From the NCBI GenBank assembly GCA_033085395.1, contig JANQBS010000212.1, forward strand, positions 1 through 64,000: a DNA stretch of 64,000 nt, given 5' to 3'. Shown here one piece after another: positions 23,165 to 34,451 of this stretch. Under the pieces are notes generated by a model that was not told where the DNA came from, did not search any database, and was given only the letters and a program-made list of their open reading frames with translations. The DNA is from Xanthoparmelia taractica (taxonomy: Eukaryota > Ascomycota > Lecanoromycetes > Lecanorales > Parmeliaceae). Position 1 is the first letter of the stretch; each line of letters opens with the position of its first letter. Made by a program: the position numbers and the translations under genes.

Positions 23165-24097
23165 TTAAAAGCACCTATTATGTACAAGAAACCCACTTCC
23201 ACGCGGCCTTCGGATAACGAAAATATACCCCCTCTTCCTCATCATCTCCAACAACCTCGCCGCACCAGTCGGCTTATTAACCTCAAACACAAAAACCGCA
23301 AACACGACAATCGCAAAGACGAGCGTGAGAATAAACACCGAGCCGATAATACAATTCCGCTTCCTCCTTTTCACATCCTCCTCCGTCTTCCGTTTGACTG
23401 CTGCATCCCCCGTACCCTCCTCATCTTCACCGGCTACAGGCCGAGCACTGGGCTCTCGCAACATGATTTCCTGCATCTCAATGTCCTGGGATGCAGCCTG
23501 ATTAGCCCCTTCCAAGCGACCTTCGCGGCGACTTGGCCTGTTGCTATAAGCCGGTCTCGCAATGACTGCCTCGGGACTCGGTGCCATGAGGTACGGATGG
23601 TGGTCAGCTAGATACATCGTAATTGGCCTCCTCGACGCCTCAACTTCATCATCCGCCGCCACCCGAGCAGTAGTAGACTGAGCAGCGAGCACTGGTTTTC
23701 GAGCAGGAAATCTCGTCGAAACCGCAGCAGGCTTGAAGGTAACATGGTCTTGCAAATGCAACGTCCCGCCGCGAGCGAGATGGACTGTCGTCGCTCGCTC
23801 TTCACTTTCTACTCTTTGAGAAGAAGATACACCTGAAGTGCGCTCGTGATATAATAGCTCGGAAGGCACGGATAATTTCGGCGACATTATTGATACGGGC
23901 GATAGGTAGCCTAGTGTGGGCGAGTCGGGCCATTCGGACCCAAGGGGCGATACTGTTGGTTCTGAAGAGGCGGGCTTTTTGTGTATTTCGGCGGCGACGG
24001 TGAAGGGTGCGTGGTATTGGCTTAGTGGGCCGAAGGATTCGGGGCGCGAGGGGACGGGGGAGAGGGGGGATCCGAGACCTTGGTGCGTCGGGGGCAT
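23165..24097 (-). CDS. Single-pass membrane protein of unknown function
   Basis: An uninterrupted frame of 310 residues from the ATG at 24097. The frame stays open further upstream to 24496, but that part is Ser/Leu-rich, reads like a leader and contains no family signal, so I chose MPPTHQGLGSPLSP as the start. Residues 1-90 are Ser/Pro-rich and probably disordered. A basic stretch (KRKTEEDVKRRKRN, near residue 245) is followed by one strong hydrophobic segment of about 23 residues (SVFILTLVFAIVVFAVFVFEV), and then a short basic tail. This is the layout of a single-pass membrane protein without a signal peptide, the long N-terminal part probably on the cytosolic side. I do not recognise the family. 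Confidence 0.6.
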   Translation of the reverse strand: MPPTHQGLGSPLSPVPSRPESFGPLSQYHAPFTVAAEIHKKPASSEPTVSPLGSEWPDSPTLGYLSPVSIMSPKLSVPSELLYHERTSGVSSSQRVESEERATTVHLARGGTLHLQDHVTFKPAAVSTRFPARKPVLAAQSTTARVAADDEVEASRRPITMYLADHHPYLMAPSPEAVIARPAYSNRPSRREGRLEGANQAASQDIEMQEIMLREPSARPVAGEDEEGTGDAAVKRKTEEDVKRRKRNCIIGSVFILTLVFAIVVFAVFVFEVNKPTGAARLLEMMRKRGYIFVIRRPRGSGFLVHNRCF

Positions 24098-24952
24098 TTT
24101 TTTGTTCTGTTTTTGGATGGGTTTGATGGAATTGTGGGGTTTTGGAATCAACCACGGCCTGCGTGGATAACGTGTGGGTGAAAGACGTTCAGAATCTGTG
24201 GGTGGTTGTGGTATGCTGATATGCTGGAGGCAAAAGAGAAGTGGAAGGCAAAAGGGGAAACAGAAAGAGGAAGAAAGAAAAGAGGGAACGCAGGAAATGG
24301 AAACCTCGTCAACTGAGTTTTTTGGCAAAAGATTTGCGTACGTTTCCTGCCCCATTTCTGATCTGTCTCTGGGTATTAAGTTACAAAGAAAACATGCCCA
24401 CTTCGTTATTCTCGATTCCTCTTTTCTTTGTCGTTGTCGTTCCCTCTTTTGTCTTCGACAAAGGACAGTAATTTGCAGTCGAGGCGCGGGAGTCATTTCT
24501 TTGTACTCAAGTCACCTCCTTTGTGGAATACAAGGTTTTGATGAGGGCATGTGATTGGTTGGGCGAGAAGGTGATGGAATAGAGAGCAGGATGGTAGACT
24601 TGATAGACAGACATATAGAGGGAGATGGGGTGAGAAAGAGCAAGAGATAGATAGGTAGAGAGGAAGAGTCCGTAACATAATGAGAGCAATGCAGCTTACA
24701 TATAGCAAGTTTGAAGGCATAGAAGCTGCTTTTCATCTATATATGCTTCTTGATCTAATGAGCGCAACGCGGTATCACCCAACTCGAACATGAGTCTTAG
24801 CCATAGCCTAACGAGATCCAGAAATCTACAAGGAAAAAAAGGCAGCAAATTCCATACTCTACGCCACATTCTGAAAGACACAAGCGAGTATCTCCACGGT
24901 AAGTCCCCCTACATACACATGAGGGCCTTCTTCTCGTACGACTATGTCGTGA
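24098..24952. other. Intergenic, no gene seen
   Basis: It lies upstream of the membrane-protein gene and downstream of the next minus-strand gene. The open frame upstream of 24097 and the short Ser/Leu-rich frames at 24490-24740 lack domains. The segment should include the promoter of the gene starting at 24097. Confidence 0.5.
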
Positions 24953-26032
24953 TTAGAACATACAGTCATCACCTTCTCTCTCACTCTCACCCACATCCAC
25001 ATCCCCATCCCTCTTCAAACCCCCAATCAAACCCAACACATCTTCAGGACCAACCCCATCCATTTCCCTCCACGCCTCCCCGGCGCTTTTGATCTTATAC
25101 CAGTTCTGCACTCCCATGATTCCATTCGCCACTGCGGCGTCGACGCTCTGTGCGAAGGCTCGCTGCTTTTTTCTTTCTGCCTCCCTTTGTTTTTCTTCTT
25201 CTTCGGCGGCTTTCCAATCTAGTTGCGTTGTGAGGGGAGGGGTGGGATCGATGGTGCTTTGGTAGGATGGGAGATGCGGAAGGGGATGCGGAGGGGCTTC
25301 TTTCGGATCACTCTTGATGTTTCTCTTTGCTGTTCTGTCGTCATCAGCATCATCAAATGCGCATAGCCCTGGCCCTTCAGACTTGGCTCCCGCTATAGAT
25401 CTTAGCGCTTCTCGTCCAGCAGCTAGGAGAGTACGTGTTTTTTCGATGCTGGCATCGAGGAGTACGTCGAGGGCTGCGGCGGAGAGGGTGGGTGAGGAGG
25501 GGCTGGTTGGGTCTTGGTAGATGGAGTCGGGATCGGGGGCGGGGAAAAGGGGTGTGTGGAGGCGGAGTGGTGGTTGTCTGGGTTGGAAGGAGGAGGAGGA
25601 GTAGGAGGGGGAAGTAAAAGGGGAGGAGCTGATTGATGAGGATTCGGATGTGCCAAGGCTAGGTGTGTGGTCAGTGCTCATCCTGCTGAGGGAGCTCGCG
25701 CTCATTGGTGATTCTGTCTTCGTATTGACGTCCCGTGCACCTTCGAGGAAATAAGACTGCTCGACATCCTCGTTTCCATCTTTCTCACTACCAGATTGCA
25801 ACCGCGCCGGCTTCTCCCATTTGTAAGAGTCATGCTGCAACACCCACATGTTGCGTTCTTCTCTACTCCGCCCCGCCTCTCGCTGCACACCTCGCTGGGA
25901 TAGATTTGTGTACGCAGGTCTTGGAATCCTTGAAACATCGTTCGATGTATTACCTTTATCGTCGGCGGTAATATGCGATGCTTCAGGATCCCGCAAGCGG
26001 CCGCCCTCGGCAAAGCGTTCTTGTGCTTGCAT
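24953..26032 (-). CDS. Low-complexity protein of unknown function
   Basis: One uninterrupted frame of 359 residues, beginning MQAQERFAEGGRLRDPEASH. The first 100 residues are charged. A Ser-rich stretch (about 110-165) follows, then a possible helical segment LSAAALDVLLDASIEKTRTLL (about 185-210), an Ala/Glu/Lys-rich predicted helix or coiled coil (EEEEKQREAERKKQRAFAQS, about 285-305) and NWYKIKSAGEAWREMDGVGPEDVLGLIGGLKRDGD near the C-terminus. The long open frame and the non-repetitive ends argue that it is translated. No family is recognised. It lies on the same strand as the preceding membrane-protein gene. Confidence 0.6.
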   Translation of the reverse strand: MQAQERFAEGGRLRDPEASHITADDKGNTSNDVSRIPRPAYTNLSQRGVQREAGRSREERNMWVLQHDSYKWEKPARLQSGSEKDGNEDVEQSYFLEGARDVNTKTESPMSASSLSRMSTDHTPSLGTSESSSISSSPFTSPSYSSSSFQPRQPPLRLHTPLFPAPDPDSIYQDPTSPSSPTLSAAALDVLLDASIEKTRTLLAAGREALRSIAGAKSEGPGLCAFDDADDDRTAKRNIKSDPKEAPPHPLPHLPSYQSTIDPTPPLTTQLDWKAAEEEEKQREAERKKQRAFAQSVDAAVANGIMGVQNWYKIKSAGEAWREMDGVGPEDVLGLIGGLKRDGDVDVGESEREGDDCMF

Positions 26033-26855
26033 GTTGAAGGGTTTCTTTCCAAGATGGAGGTATGTCAGTTGTATCGTTTATGAAATAGGGGAGCGCAAAG
26101 GGTTGATGCGTCGCAGCTCGATGGGGATGTTCTAAAAGCTGCGGTGAAAACACAGGAACGCAATGAGGCTTTGAATAATGGTGTGAAGTAAAGCTGAGAG
26201 CGCAAGGAGACTGGAAGAAGCGATCGATCATAAACAATAAGAGGACAAAGGTATTCGTAGCATCCTTTGTTCGCGTCACTGATTGTTGTGCTGTAGATAT
26301 ACACGATAGTAGGATAAGGGTATTCTTGGCTTTTGTTTGTAACAAAGCTTAGGCAGTTTCTCGGTTACTGTTTGGCACTCCTCATCATGTTCTTGAGGTT
26401 TGGAACTAGTTGTCATTGAGCATGAGGATACTGTAACGTGGGACAAGATTTCGGTCGGGCTCAATACTGACGAAGCGTCTTTGAGAGTTTTAGAGTGGAT
26501 GAGAAAACAGAGCTGGAGCACGTAGGCAATTGATCATATCCAAGGTAAGTATCGATAGCCACGACATGTTTTTTCCATGAGCAGATTTTCAGCAGATTGA
26601 CTATACACCCATTATCAAGGCATGGGCTATCTCCATACAATACAGCACTCTCCCCAATAAAGATTAATGCGGCAGGAGGCGGACCCTCTCTTGTCACTCT
26701 CTTCACGCTTGGAAGTTCCTATGAGTTATGCCTTATACGGAGGTGAACACACTTATATTAGCTATAGCGATACTCAGCGCAGAATCGTTGCGGGGTCAGA
26801 GTGCTCTGGCCTGCGTAGGTGCACTCCACTATCCTGCACCTTGAGAAGTCGAATT
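26033..26855. other. Intergenic, no gene seen
   Basis: Short minus-strand frames (26065-26345, 26276-26706) have no recognisable domain. The region should hold the promoter of the gene starting at 26032 and the 3' end of the protease-like gene. Confidence 0.5.
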
Positions 26856-27899
26856 CTATGTCAGAAGTGTGGTATTCAAGACGTCCGTATGAAAGTGTGA
26901 CACTTCACCCAATACAGATCCAGGTCTCTGGCTTTCGGGAATGTCCATCAAGGATGTGTCCAGCAGATCTGGCACCGCTCCAGACGACTGCGCCAGATTT
27001 GCTCGAGGGAAATTTTGGCACCCTTTTTCGACGCCTGAATCAAAATATCAGCGCCTAGATGGGATGAAACGTTTACCGGATCTCTGGCACTCGAGATAAG
27101 TTATACGTACTTGCTATAAAGAGCACGTAGTTTAACGCATTGAGAGTCGCATTAGGCCCCGGTAGGGAGACCGCATAGTTCCAATCCATAATCTCATCCA
27201 TTCTTAGCTTAACTGTAGCGCCAATGTAGAAATGAAGAATTTCGTGTAATAGGAAATACGTCTGTGATAGCCAAAAGCCAGCAAAGCTGCCTTCAAGTTT
27301 GTTTGTAGCCTCATTAACGGTAGGGCAGCCTCCTACGGATGGCAGCGGTGGCACCTGGAAAAAGAGCGAGCAGATGAAGATGTCTGACGTTTCTGGATAG
27401 TGCATGACCGTGCTGGTAGAATCTCTCTTACAGACATCATAGACGTCGACATCTTGGCCGGCTCTGTGAAAGATGACTGTATCTGGTTTCAAAGCGCAAA
27501 CAATACGCGGTTTGAGGATTTCGTTGCCGTGATCCAGACGGAGTGGCATTCCAATAGAAACAGCCTTCAACTCTTCCTCAACAATCATCGCGTAATCCGT
27601 GGTTTTGAAGAAGGCTTGATATGGTGCACTTGCTGCCCCGTAATGGGTTTCCCGGATAGCTTCTGGTAAAACATCATAGATATCTTGTAGCACGCTTTGG
27701 ACCTCTGAGGTGAAAGAACCGCAGTGCTGAATTATATAGCCTTTACTCTTCACGATGTCGTTCGGGACTGTTCAAGAAGTCAGAAAATTGCTTTTTCCAC
27801 AAAATGATACTCAAGACTACTTTGTTGAGGCAAAGCGTTGCTGCGATTGATCAGTATCACTGCGCACAGAACCTGGTTGATGCATGTGAAAAGCCCCAT
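26856..27899 (-). CDS. Secreted M35-like metalloprotease candidate
   Basis: Three exons are inferred, 27821-27899, 27111-27767 and 26856-27034, giving about 304 residues in consistent phase. Exon 1 supplies a signal peptide (MGLFTCINQVLCAVILINRSNA). The middle exon contains HEILH at about residues 201-205, an HExxH zinc-binding motif. About 20 residues later comes MDWNYAVSLPGP, and then NALNYVLFIAS, which matches the NADNYxxF block near the C-terminus of deuterolysin-type (M35) and lysine-specific metalloendopeptidases. The third exon is joined at a strong GTACGT donor and a TTCAG acceptor and continues with GCQNFPRANLAQ. It should act outside the cell as a zinc endopeptidase. Divergence is high and the third zinc ligand is not certain, so it could be an inactive relative. 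Its start is 285 bases downstream of the DUF6604 pseudogene on the same strand. Confidence 0.66.
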
Positions 27900-28183
27900 T
27901 GAAATGCTCGTGAACTCCGGGCACTTTGAAGAGAGGAGACAATCGAGCATAATGGATAAGGTAAGGAATTGTTTAAGGGTAGGTTACTATCGCACCAATC
28001 GTCCTGCGCCTAAACTGTAAATTAAAATGCGAAAGGACACCGTAGAAGCGAAAGGCGAAACTGCGACTCAATTTAACCGCCATTGCAAGAAGTGGGACGT
28101 TGCGGCCAGCAAAAGACTGTCTAGTCTACGTCTAGACGGCGGAGAGGGACTGGGATTCCATAGTAGTAGCATCGGCGAGTAAA

Positions 28184-30847
28184 TCAGGAGTTCGAATCAA
28201 CCCTACTTTCGCCATGCTTGACTAAAAACTCTTGCAGAACCTCGCCAGCAACCTCCAAATGTGATGGCTGAGTTTTTTACTTGAGGTCTCCCTTCCGAAT
28301 CGAATGCTCTTGCGCAAAATGAGCCTCGCTCGCTCGGTAGATAATAATAGCAACCATGAAGAGTATGCCGTAACCCTTCGAAGTTCCATTGTCAAGTTAT
28401 ACGTACCGATAGTCCAACCGCCAATGGATTCTTTCTCTCGCATGCTTAAGCAGCTTGTTACATGTTCGGGTCATGGTGATGTAGTCAGTTTGTGTATCAG
28501 TCATCACTTGTGGTAGCCATTCTCGCACTTGGGAAAGGAACTGTAGGGGCGTGAGCAATCTTCTCCGTGCCTTCTTCTTCTCTGTGCCTCTAGCTTCGAT
28601 CACAGCCTCTAATCGAAGCAAAGACTTCTCCATGGGCTCCTTATGAGCAGAGTATTCCCGTTAGATATCCGAGCTTTCAGACAGGGCAAGTTTCGGTTGG
28701 TGTCTCATGTCTTTCCCTGTCACTCCAGCCATGAGGTTAATGTTCTTGAACGCTCTTTCACTCTGATTCCGCGCAGATGCGTTTGCTGTAGGACCATTCG
28801 TATCGAGAGACGAGTGTGGCATTCGGATGGTCTTGTCGGTAATTGACCTGAGAAGAGCTGACCAATGTGCAGCTCTATGATCCTGTCCAGCTCTGGCCAT
28901 TCGCCTTGATTTATTTCCGTTTGCCGGCAAATGTTGTAAAGATGCGCCATTGCAAAGATCTTCAAGTGGTGATTGGCAAGGGTGATGCCCGCCTTTTCCA
29001 TATCAAAAGCTGGATTGAATTTTAGCGTGCCGCCGTACAAAGGATTGTTCGCATATAGGAAGTTGGAATCTTTGTCTGGCTTTATCGGCTTCAAATCCAT
29101 CTTCTCTAATGTGACGCTGTGCTCAGATAGCACGTCGTCGGTGTGGAAGCCGAAGCCTGTTGCCAGCATCTCTTTCAAGGCTTGTTCTCTAGCATCCTGT
29201 GGCAGTTCATGAATTACAGTAGGCCGGCCGGATAGTTGTTGGAGATCCAAAGCCTTCAATGATGGCAGCGGGCCTCGAAGTACCCAAAAGTTCAGGAAGT
29301 TGTAAAGGCTTACGGGGAGATCAGCGTCTCTGGAATTCCAGCTTTCACCATTCCCACCTGGCACCAGCTCATTACACTTGACTTGCAGATCGAGCACTTT
29401 GAGAGCAGCTTGCGTTGCGCTACGAAAGTCATCGTAGCCACGTTCTACGTCCTTGCCCAGGAGATCATGTACATCTATAATGATCCTTGAGGCAAAAACA
29501 ATCCAAATGCTGATCTCTCCTGCCTTTCTCAAGCGCTCAAGACTGCTGTTTAATCTCATCTTCAACTGGGAGCTTTCGTCTCGCGAGAACGCTGAGGTTA
29601 TCCCGAATGGTATCATTCAAGGACCAGTCAATCAAGAGTTGGCTCAAAAATAGGTGATCTTTCTCCATTTGCTTCGTCTCTGGAAGCTCTGGAAGCTCGG
29701 GCCTGAAGATGTAGTTGGTCCTGAGAGGCTGAACGGGCTGCAGATAAACGAGCCCTGATTTCACGTACTGTCGGAACTTCACTAAAGTTCGAGCTGTTGG
29801 TAGGTACATGAATTCATCAAATGGAGTTATTTCGAGGGACTCATTTGACGCAAGTTTTGCATCGGGGTCTTCGCCATTTCTGAATGACTCTGAGTAGAAG
29901 ATCTCCGATGCTAAAGCGTCATAAGAGTCAGGCTTCGAGAACATCTTCGGATATAGACTTATGATTTCTTCCTCATCTCGCCGAACTAGGCTGAACGCGA
30001 GATTGGTAATGACCGACGCGACTACAAGGTCGCATGTAACTGCTTTGTAGCTTTCCCACGTCTCTTTCAGTGCGCTTTGCAGTCGATGCAAGTCTTCGAA
30101 GAAACAGAAGATGACAAAAGCGTGATCCTCCCACTGACTTTCAAGCTCGTACACCTCGACGCTGCGGAAGTCTGCGGGCTTCTTCTTTGTGACGACCACC
30201 TCGGAAGCGGCAACATCTAAGGACTCATCCAGGTCCTCGACATCTAGAGCCCCGAATCGATTGGCCAGTTGATGGCTTGGTTCTTCCAATGTGGATGGGG
30301 CCTCCTTTGGCTTCGGTGGAGAAGGATTTGCTCGGGCTGAAGGAAGCAGAACGCTCAGTGCCTTTTCCAAGACTCCAACAAAATGTACATGACGTGCCGT
30401 GGAGCCATCCTCGTCATGGACACCGGTCTGTGGAAACCATGCAGCACAGCGCCTTCGGGCATTAATGGCGCGTTGAACAACGCGCACGATACTTTCTGGT
30501 ATTTCGATCCCGGCTTTTTGGGAAGCCGCAATAGCATCTGCCTGCTTGAGAAGCTCGGAGGTCGTGATTTCATACTTGGTCACGGAAGGAGGTGGCTCTA
30601 TGTTGCTAGAATTGCTAGCAGTCTCTTTGCTCGCTTTAGCAGCTTCCCTAGCTTCCTTTCGAGCTCTGCCTTTGAGCTTAGTGGCCGATCCTTGGTTTTC
30701 CTGCTTCTCTGGGTCGGTCCTGTATTGACTTAGAGCCCATGGCGTTTGGTAGCCGCATGCAATTGCCGCTTTGGAGAGCCATGTTGTAAAAACTGTAGTA
30801 TCTTCCTTGTATCGTTGGTAACGATCAGCAAGTATTTGGGGTAGCAT
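28184..30847 (-). pseudogene. Broken DUF6604-domain gene
   Basis: From the ATG at 30847 a 436-residue frame gives the DUF6604 start (LPQILADRYQRYKEDTTVF, WLSKAAIACGY), then RRAINARRRCAAWF and HVHFVGVLEKAL, typical of these large fungal proteins of unknown function. It stops at 29537 at KQQS. The family sequence goes on in the next frame (SLERLRKAGEISIW) with no possible intron between. A second shift near 28790 moves the reading to PTANASARN and ERAFKNINLMAGVTGKD. MEKSLLRLEAVIEARG follows at 28633. Near 28390 a donor GTACGT may start a real intron. The last part, MVAIIIYRASEAHFAQEH, meets an in-frame TAA near 28278 that splits an otherwise continuous tail ending LEVAGEVLQEFLVKHGE at 28184. 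At least two frameshifts and one nonsense codon indicate a pseudogene of otherwise normal length. Confidence 0.78.
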
Positions 30848-32920
30848 GATTATTAGAGGTGCAATAGCAATCGCTGAATTGGTGTGAAAAGAAGCTGGAA
30901 GTACAGCTAGAACAATTGATTATCTGAGACTGTGTTACAAGATGAATGATGACAGGATGAAGAGGTGATATATATGATCAGGCTTTGAGGTGGGAGACAA
31001 GGCATGAGAGGCCGTAGCAACGCGGACGAAGGCTACCACTAGGACAAAATCAGACCGTCAAAGATTCGTAGATAGCCTCCGTAGCTAGCCCCCTCAAGCA
31101 CTCCCGTAGACCCCATCTGCGGACACACCACAGACACACCCGTAGAGAGACCTTGTAGACATCCCATAGAGAGATCTCGCAGGAATCTTCGTCCGTAGAT
31201 ATCTCCGCAGACACTCCGTAGATACATTCGTTGATAGTTTTCGTTGATATCTTCGTAGATAGTTATAGTGAACAGGCTCTGGAAAAACGAGATTGAAAAC
31301 TTAGATACGAATGCGAATATAATTGATCTTTTTCTTCTTTCTTTTCAAGTCTTTATACGGAGCTATCTACGAAGATGTATACAGAGTTTATCTACCCGCT
31401 GAGCCTTGACACTGGTCATATCGTAAGGCCGAGCGCAAATCAATCAATGCATGTCAAAGGAGGCTACTGCAAGGGCTTGTACTCGGCACAGTCTCTGTTG
31501 CGAGCATCTGGAGCTAGGTCTTGTGATAGATTTCGTAATATGCTTTGCTGACGCTATGCATTATACAGCTGCAGTTTGGCAAGCAATCACAAGTCATAAC
31601 ACTAATGTCCGCGATGCCAAGTTTCAAGCCTCTTACAAATACTTGTGGCTGGAGGAGTCGATGAGAAACCAGAATTACTTATTAGAGCGTGTCAAAAGGA
31701 CTTACAGAATGTTCGAAACCGGCTTATAACCTCGCTTGTATCCCTCTTTGGCTTCTGGATCGTAGAGACTGGCGGAGTCAGTACCAACTCATTCAAACGA
31801 AAACAGAGAATGATAAGATAGCTCATAAACGGCATATCATCAATTGTCGCAGCTTTTTTTTCGAGTTTTGATAGCGTCTATGAATGCTTAGACAATATCT
31901 TTGTCCTCATGCATGGACGGAAGTAGGCTGTTTGGAATGGTAACGGAGGTCCGTCTGCATCCAGCCAAGATGTTGAGTATTGTGACACTCTTCCATCGTG
32001 CGGGTACCATTAGCATTTTGGAAGCCGTTCTCCTGAAACTGCTATCTTGGATAACTGAATGGCCCTTTCGGGCATCTTCCTTACATTCTGCCCCTACTTA
32101 GCAGAAAAGAATAGAATAGAAGGGACGCAGGTTATATACTATCTCCTAGGACACAGTCAAAACTTCGAGTATCCACTAGTAGGTAAACCGAAAGCTGACT
32201 GTGTAGAATCTCACTCCCAAAACGGCTTCCTCCTCAATAGCTTCTCCTTGTCGTTCGTATGTGCCTTCATCTATATCTGCCAACTTTCAAAACTCAGCGA
32301 AATGAGCACCGACAAAGAAGATAGCCATAAGACCCCATATGCTCCGATATCTCAATTCTAGATAGCGTTTCGCATTAGCTTCGACCTCAATAAACTTCGA
32401 GGTTTTTACTACACCCACGACTGCGACTTCGACCTTTCAGTCCATTTTTCTCACGCTCACCAGAAAAGCGCGTATGGAGACCCCACCAAGATGTTTCTGA
32501 ATGCAGTCATTAGGTTGTGTGTATGTTACGACATCCAACCATGAGACCACAATCCGGAGAATTGCCATAGACTTTCGAGCTGACTACTCCGTATTCTTAG
32601 AATAGCGCACTGGTGATTCGTCTCGAAAAACATGGTGCTTGGGGCTACTTCAGGTCTTTATGCGATGTCTGATGCGACTCGCGCCAATCGTCTTAGGAGC
32701 CAATCATGTCTTGGAACCGAGGACGTAACTTCGTCTTCCCGCCTGGTCGCATCCTTGTGCCCGACTGTTTCCCCACACTTCGTATACAGATGTCAGAGCG
32801 CCAGGTCAAAACTTCCATTCATTCTGCTCTCCTCGCTTTTCCATCTGTTTATCCTGTTATGCACATTTTAAATCGGACTGACAGCCTCGTCCCTCATCAT
32901 ACCCCTCTCTCCTACGAATC
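30848..32920. other. Intergenic, no gene seen apart from a repeat
   Basis: It contains the promoter side of the DUF6604 gene and a degenerate repeat at 31058-31262, listed separately. Short plus-strand frames (31451-31729, 31901-32101, 32059-32361) show no recognisable domain. The last part, 32800-32920, leads into the secreted-protein gene. Confidence 0.5.
31058..31262. repeat. Degenerate GTAGATA-type short tandem repeat
   Basis: Some fifteen imperfect copies of a CCGTAGATA-like word (variants CGTAGAC, CGTAGAGA, CATAGAG, CGTTGATA, CGCAGACA) spaced 10-18 bases apart in 200 bases. The strongest copies are at both ends. The array is not coding in any frame. Confidence 0.65.
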
Positions 32921-33613
32921 ATGCATCTACCCCCAACCTTCCTCATCTTCTCCCTCGCCGCCTCCCTTGTCACCACAAGCACCATCCCAGACCTCCTCAC
33001 CATCGCAAACCTTTCTCCAGCTTCCCCTCCCCACTTCCCCACCGCCTTACCCCTCCATCCCCCATCCCCCCACGATACCACCGACCTCACCACCACCAAC
33101 CCCGCCCTCACCTTCCTCCAAACGGTCACGGCCACCGTCCTCAGCACAACCTCCAGTTACTCTGCCGCCATCTTCCGCCTCGTCAGCCTCACTTCACCCT
33201 CGGGCCCCACGTCCAACCCCGCACACCTTACTGCCATCCGCATCATCTTCAGCCTCGACGACGACCCCCGATTCAACAGCGTCCACGTCGACATGTCGGA
33301 TTTCTGGGGCGTGTGGTATCGGCCCGTCTTCTCAACCGAGAAAGTCGCGGACTACATGGGTAATATGCGCCTCGATGTGCGGATGGAATTGAGTGAGGCG
33401 TGGCAGCTCGTAAAGGAGAAAGGGGTGGTGAACCCGGGGTTTCTGTTCGATAGGGTGGCGTTGTATTGGCCGACTGGGCCGCTGCCGCGGGGGCAGCAGC
33501 AGCAGCCGTTTTATCGGTTTGAGGGTCCGTTTGGGTATGTGTATGTTGGGACGTGGACGAATTGGGTTACGAGGTTTCTGAGTGGGGAGAGGGTGGCGGG
33601 CAGAGCGTCGTGA
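32921..33613 (+). CDS. Secreted protein of unknown function
   Basis: One exon, 230 residues. MHLPPTFLIFSLAASLVTTS is a good signal peptide, so the protein should be secreted. A Pro/Ser/Thr-rich stretch follows to about residue 65. The remainder looks folded: FLQTVTATVLSTTSSYSAAIFRLVSL, then AIRIIFSLDDDPRFNSVHVDMSDFWGVWYRPVF, then a Trp/Tyr/Phe-rich C-terminal part (YRFEGPFGYVYVGTWTNWVTRFL). No cysteine pattern and no known catalytic motif. The family is not recognised. Upstream in-frame ATGs exist in another frame only. Typical of orphan or lineage-restricted secreted proteins. Confidence 0.7.
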   Translation: MHLPPTFLIFSLAASLVTTSTIPDLLTIANLSPASPPHFPTALPLHPPSPHDTTDLTTTNPALTFLQTVTATVLSTTSSYSAAIFRLVSLTSPSGPTSNPAHLTAIRIIFSLDDDPRFNSVHVDMSDFWGVWYRPVFSTEKVADYMGNMRLDVRMELSEAWQLVKEKGVVNPGFLFDRVALYWPTGPLPRGQQQQPFYRFEGPFGYVYVGTWTNWVTRFLSGERVAGRAS

Positions 33614-34451
33614 TGGGTAAGGTAGAGGTGACGTGAGGGATTGGGGTGGTGGGAGCAGGGGGTAGAGGTCAAAGGGGAAATAGGTCAAAGGGGAAATAGG
33701 TCATCGAGAGGGAGCTGAAGTATTGATGCTCTCTCCTGTGAGATGCGGTATCTTTCTAGACTCACTATCTTTGTTGAAATTTGGCCCCCAATGTTGGTGC
33801 AGGGATCATTCCCAGCCTTCTCGCGGCAGTCGCTTAACAGCCACCCATTTTGTATGTTAAATAGTCCTGCTCCAGGGGAGCGTTAGAAAATAATCAATTA
33901 TCCTCCCATATTTTCGACAATCTTGTCCCATTTGATACTGCGGTATTGATCGCTGTCTGTCATCCTATTTCCTAGGTATTTCGGACCATTCCGCTCTTTT
34001 CCCAACCCCCTCCCACGTCATAATACTTATCATCACCTACGTCTATTCCTTACTGTTGGAAATATTGAGAGGAGGATGAAAGATTGATTGTTTTTATGGG
34101 TGTGAGAAGGCTACTTATACCCCTATTTACCACCTGCGGGGTAGTCCTAACATAGTGGTCTCAACACCGTGCTGCAGCAATTCCAACACTTACTCTGGCT
34201 CCACTAGAAGCTGTACATCTAGGCACTTCCTGGTCCTGAGGATTACTATGCAAGCGAAACACTATGATATTACCTCATAAAAGACTTTTCTTTCTTCCTT
34301 TCCTTTTCTCGGTCTTTCTTTCTTTCACATCTCGCATTAGTGTCACAGTTTCTCTGCCGCAACATTCTCTAAGCTGCATGCGATACAAGGAGATATTTGC
34401 GATCTCATAAAATCTCCAGTACTGTATCCTTTCAATACCGTTGTGGCTTTA
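33614..34451. other. Intergenic between convergent genes
   Basis: No gene seen. A duplicated GTCAAAGGGGAAATAG word occurs at 33669-33703. The rest should contain the 3' ends of the secreted-protein gene and the methyltransferase. Confidence 0.5.

Noticed and set aside
24098..24496. N-terminal extension of the 23165-24097 gene to 24496
   Set aside because: The extension is Ser/Leu-rich and compositionally unlike the rest. The ATG at 24097 gives a compact protein. It cannot be excluded without transcripts.
28184..28215. tRNA-like T-loop word GTTCGAATC on the plus strand
   Set aside because: No matching acceptor, D or anticodon stems can be drawn around it, and the same bases are the coding tail of the DUF6604 pseudogene on the other strand.
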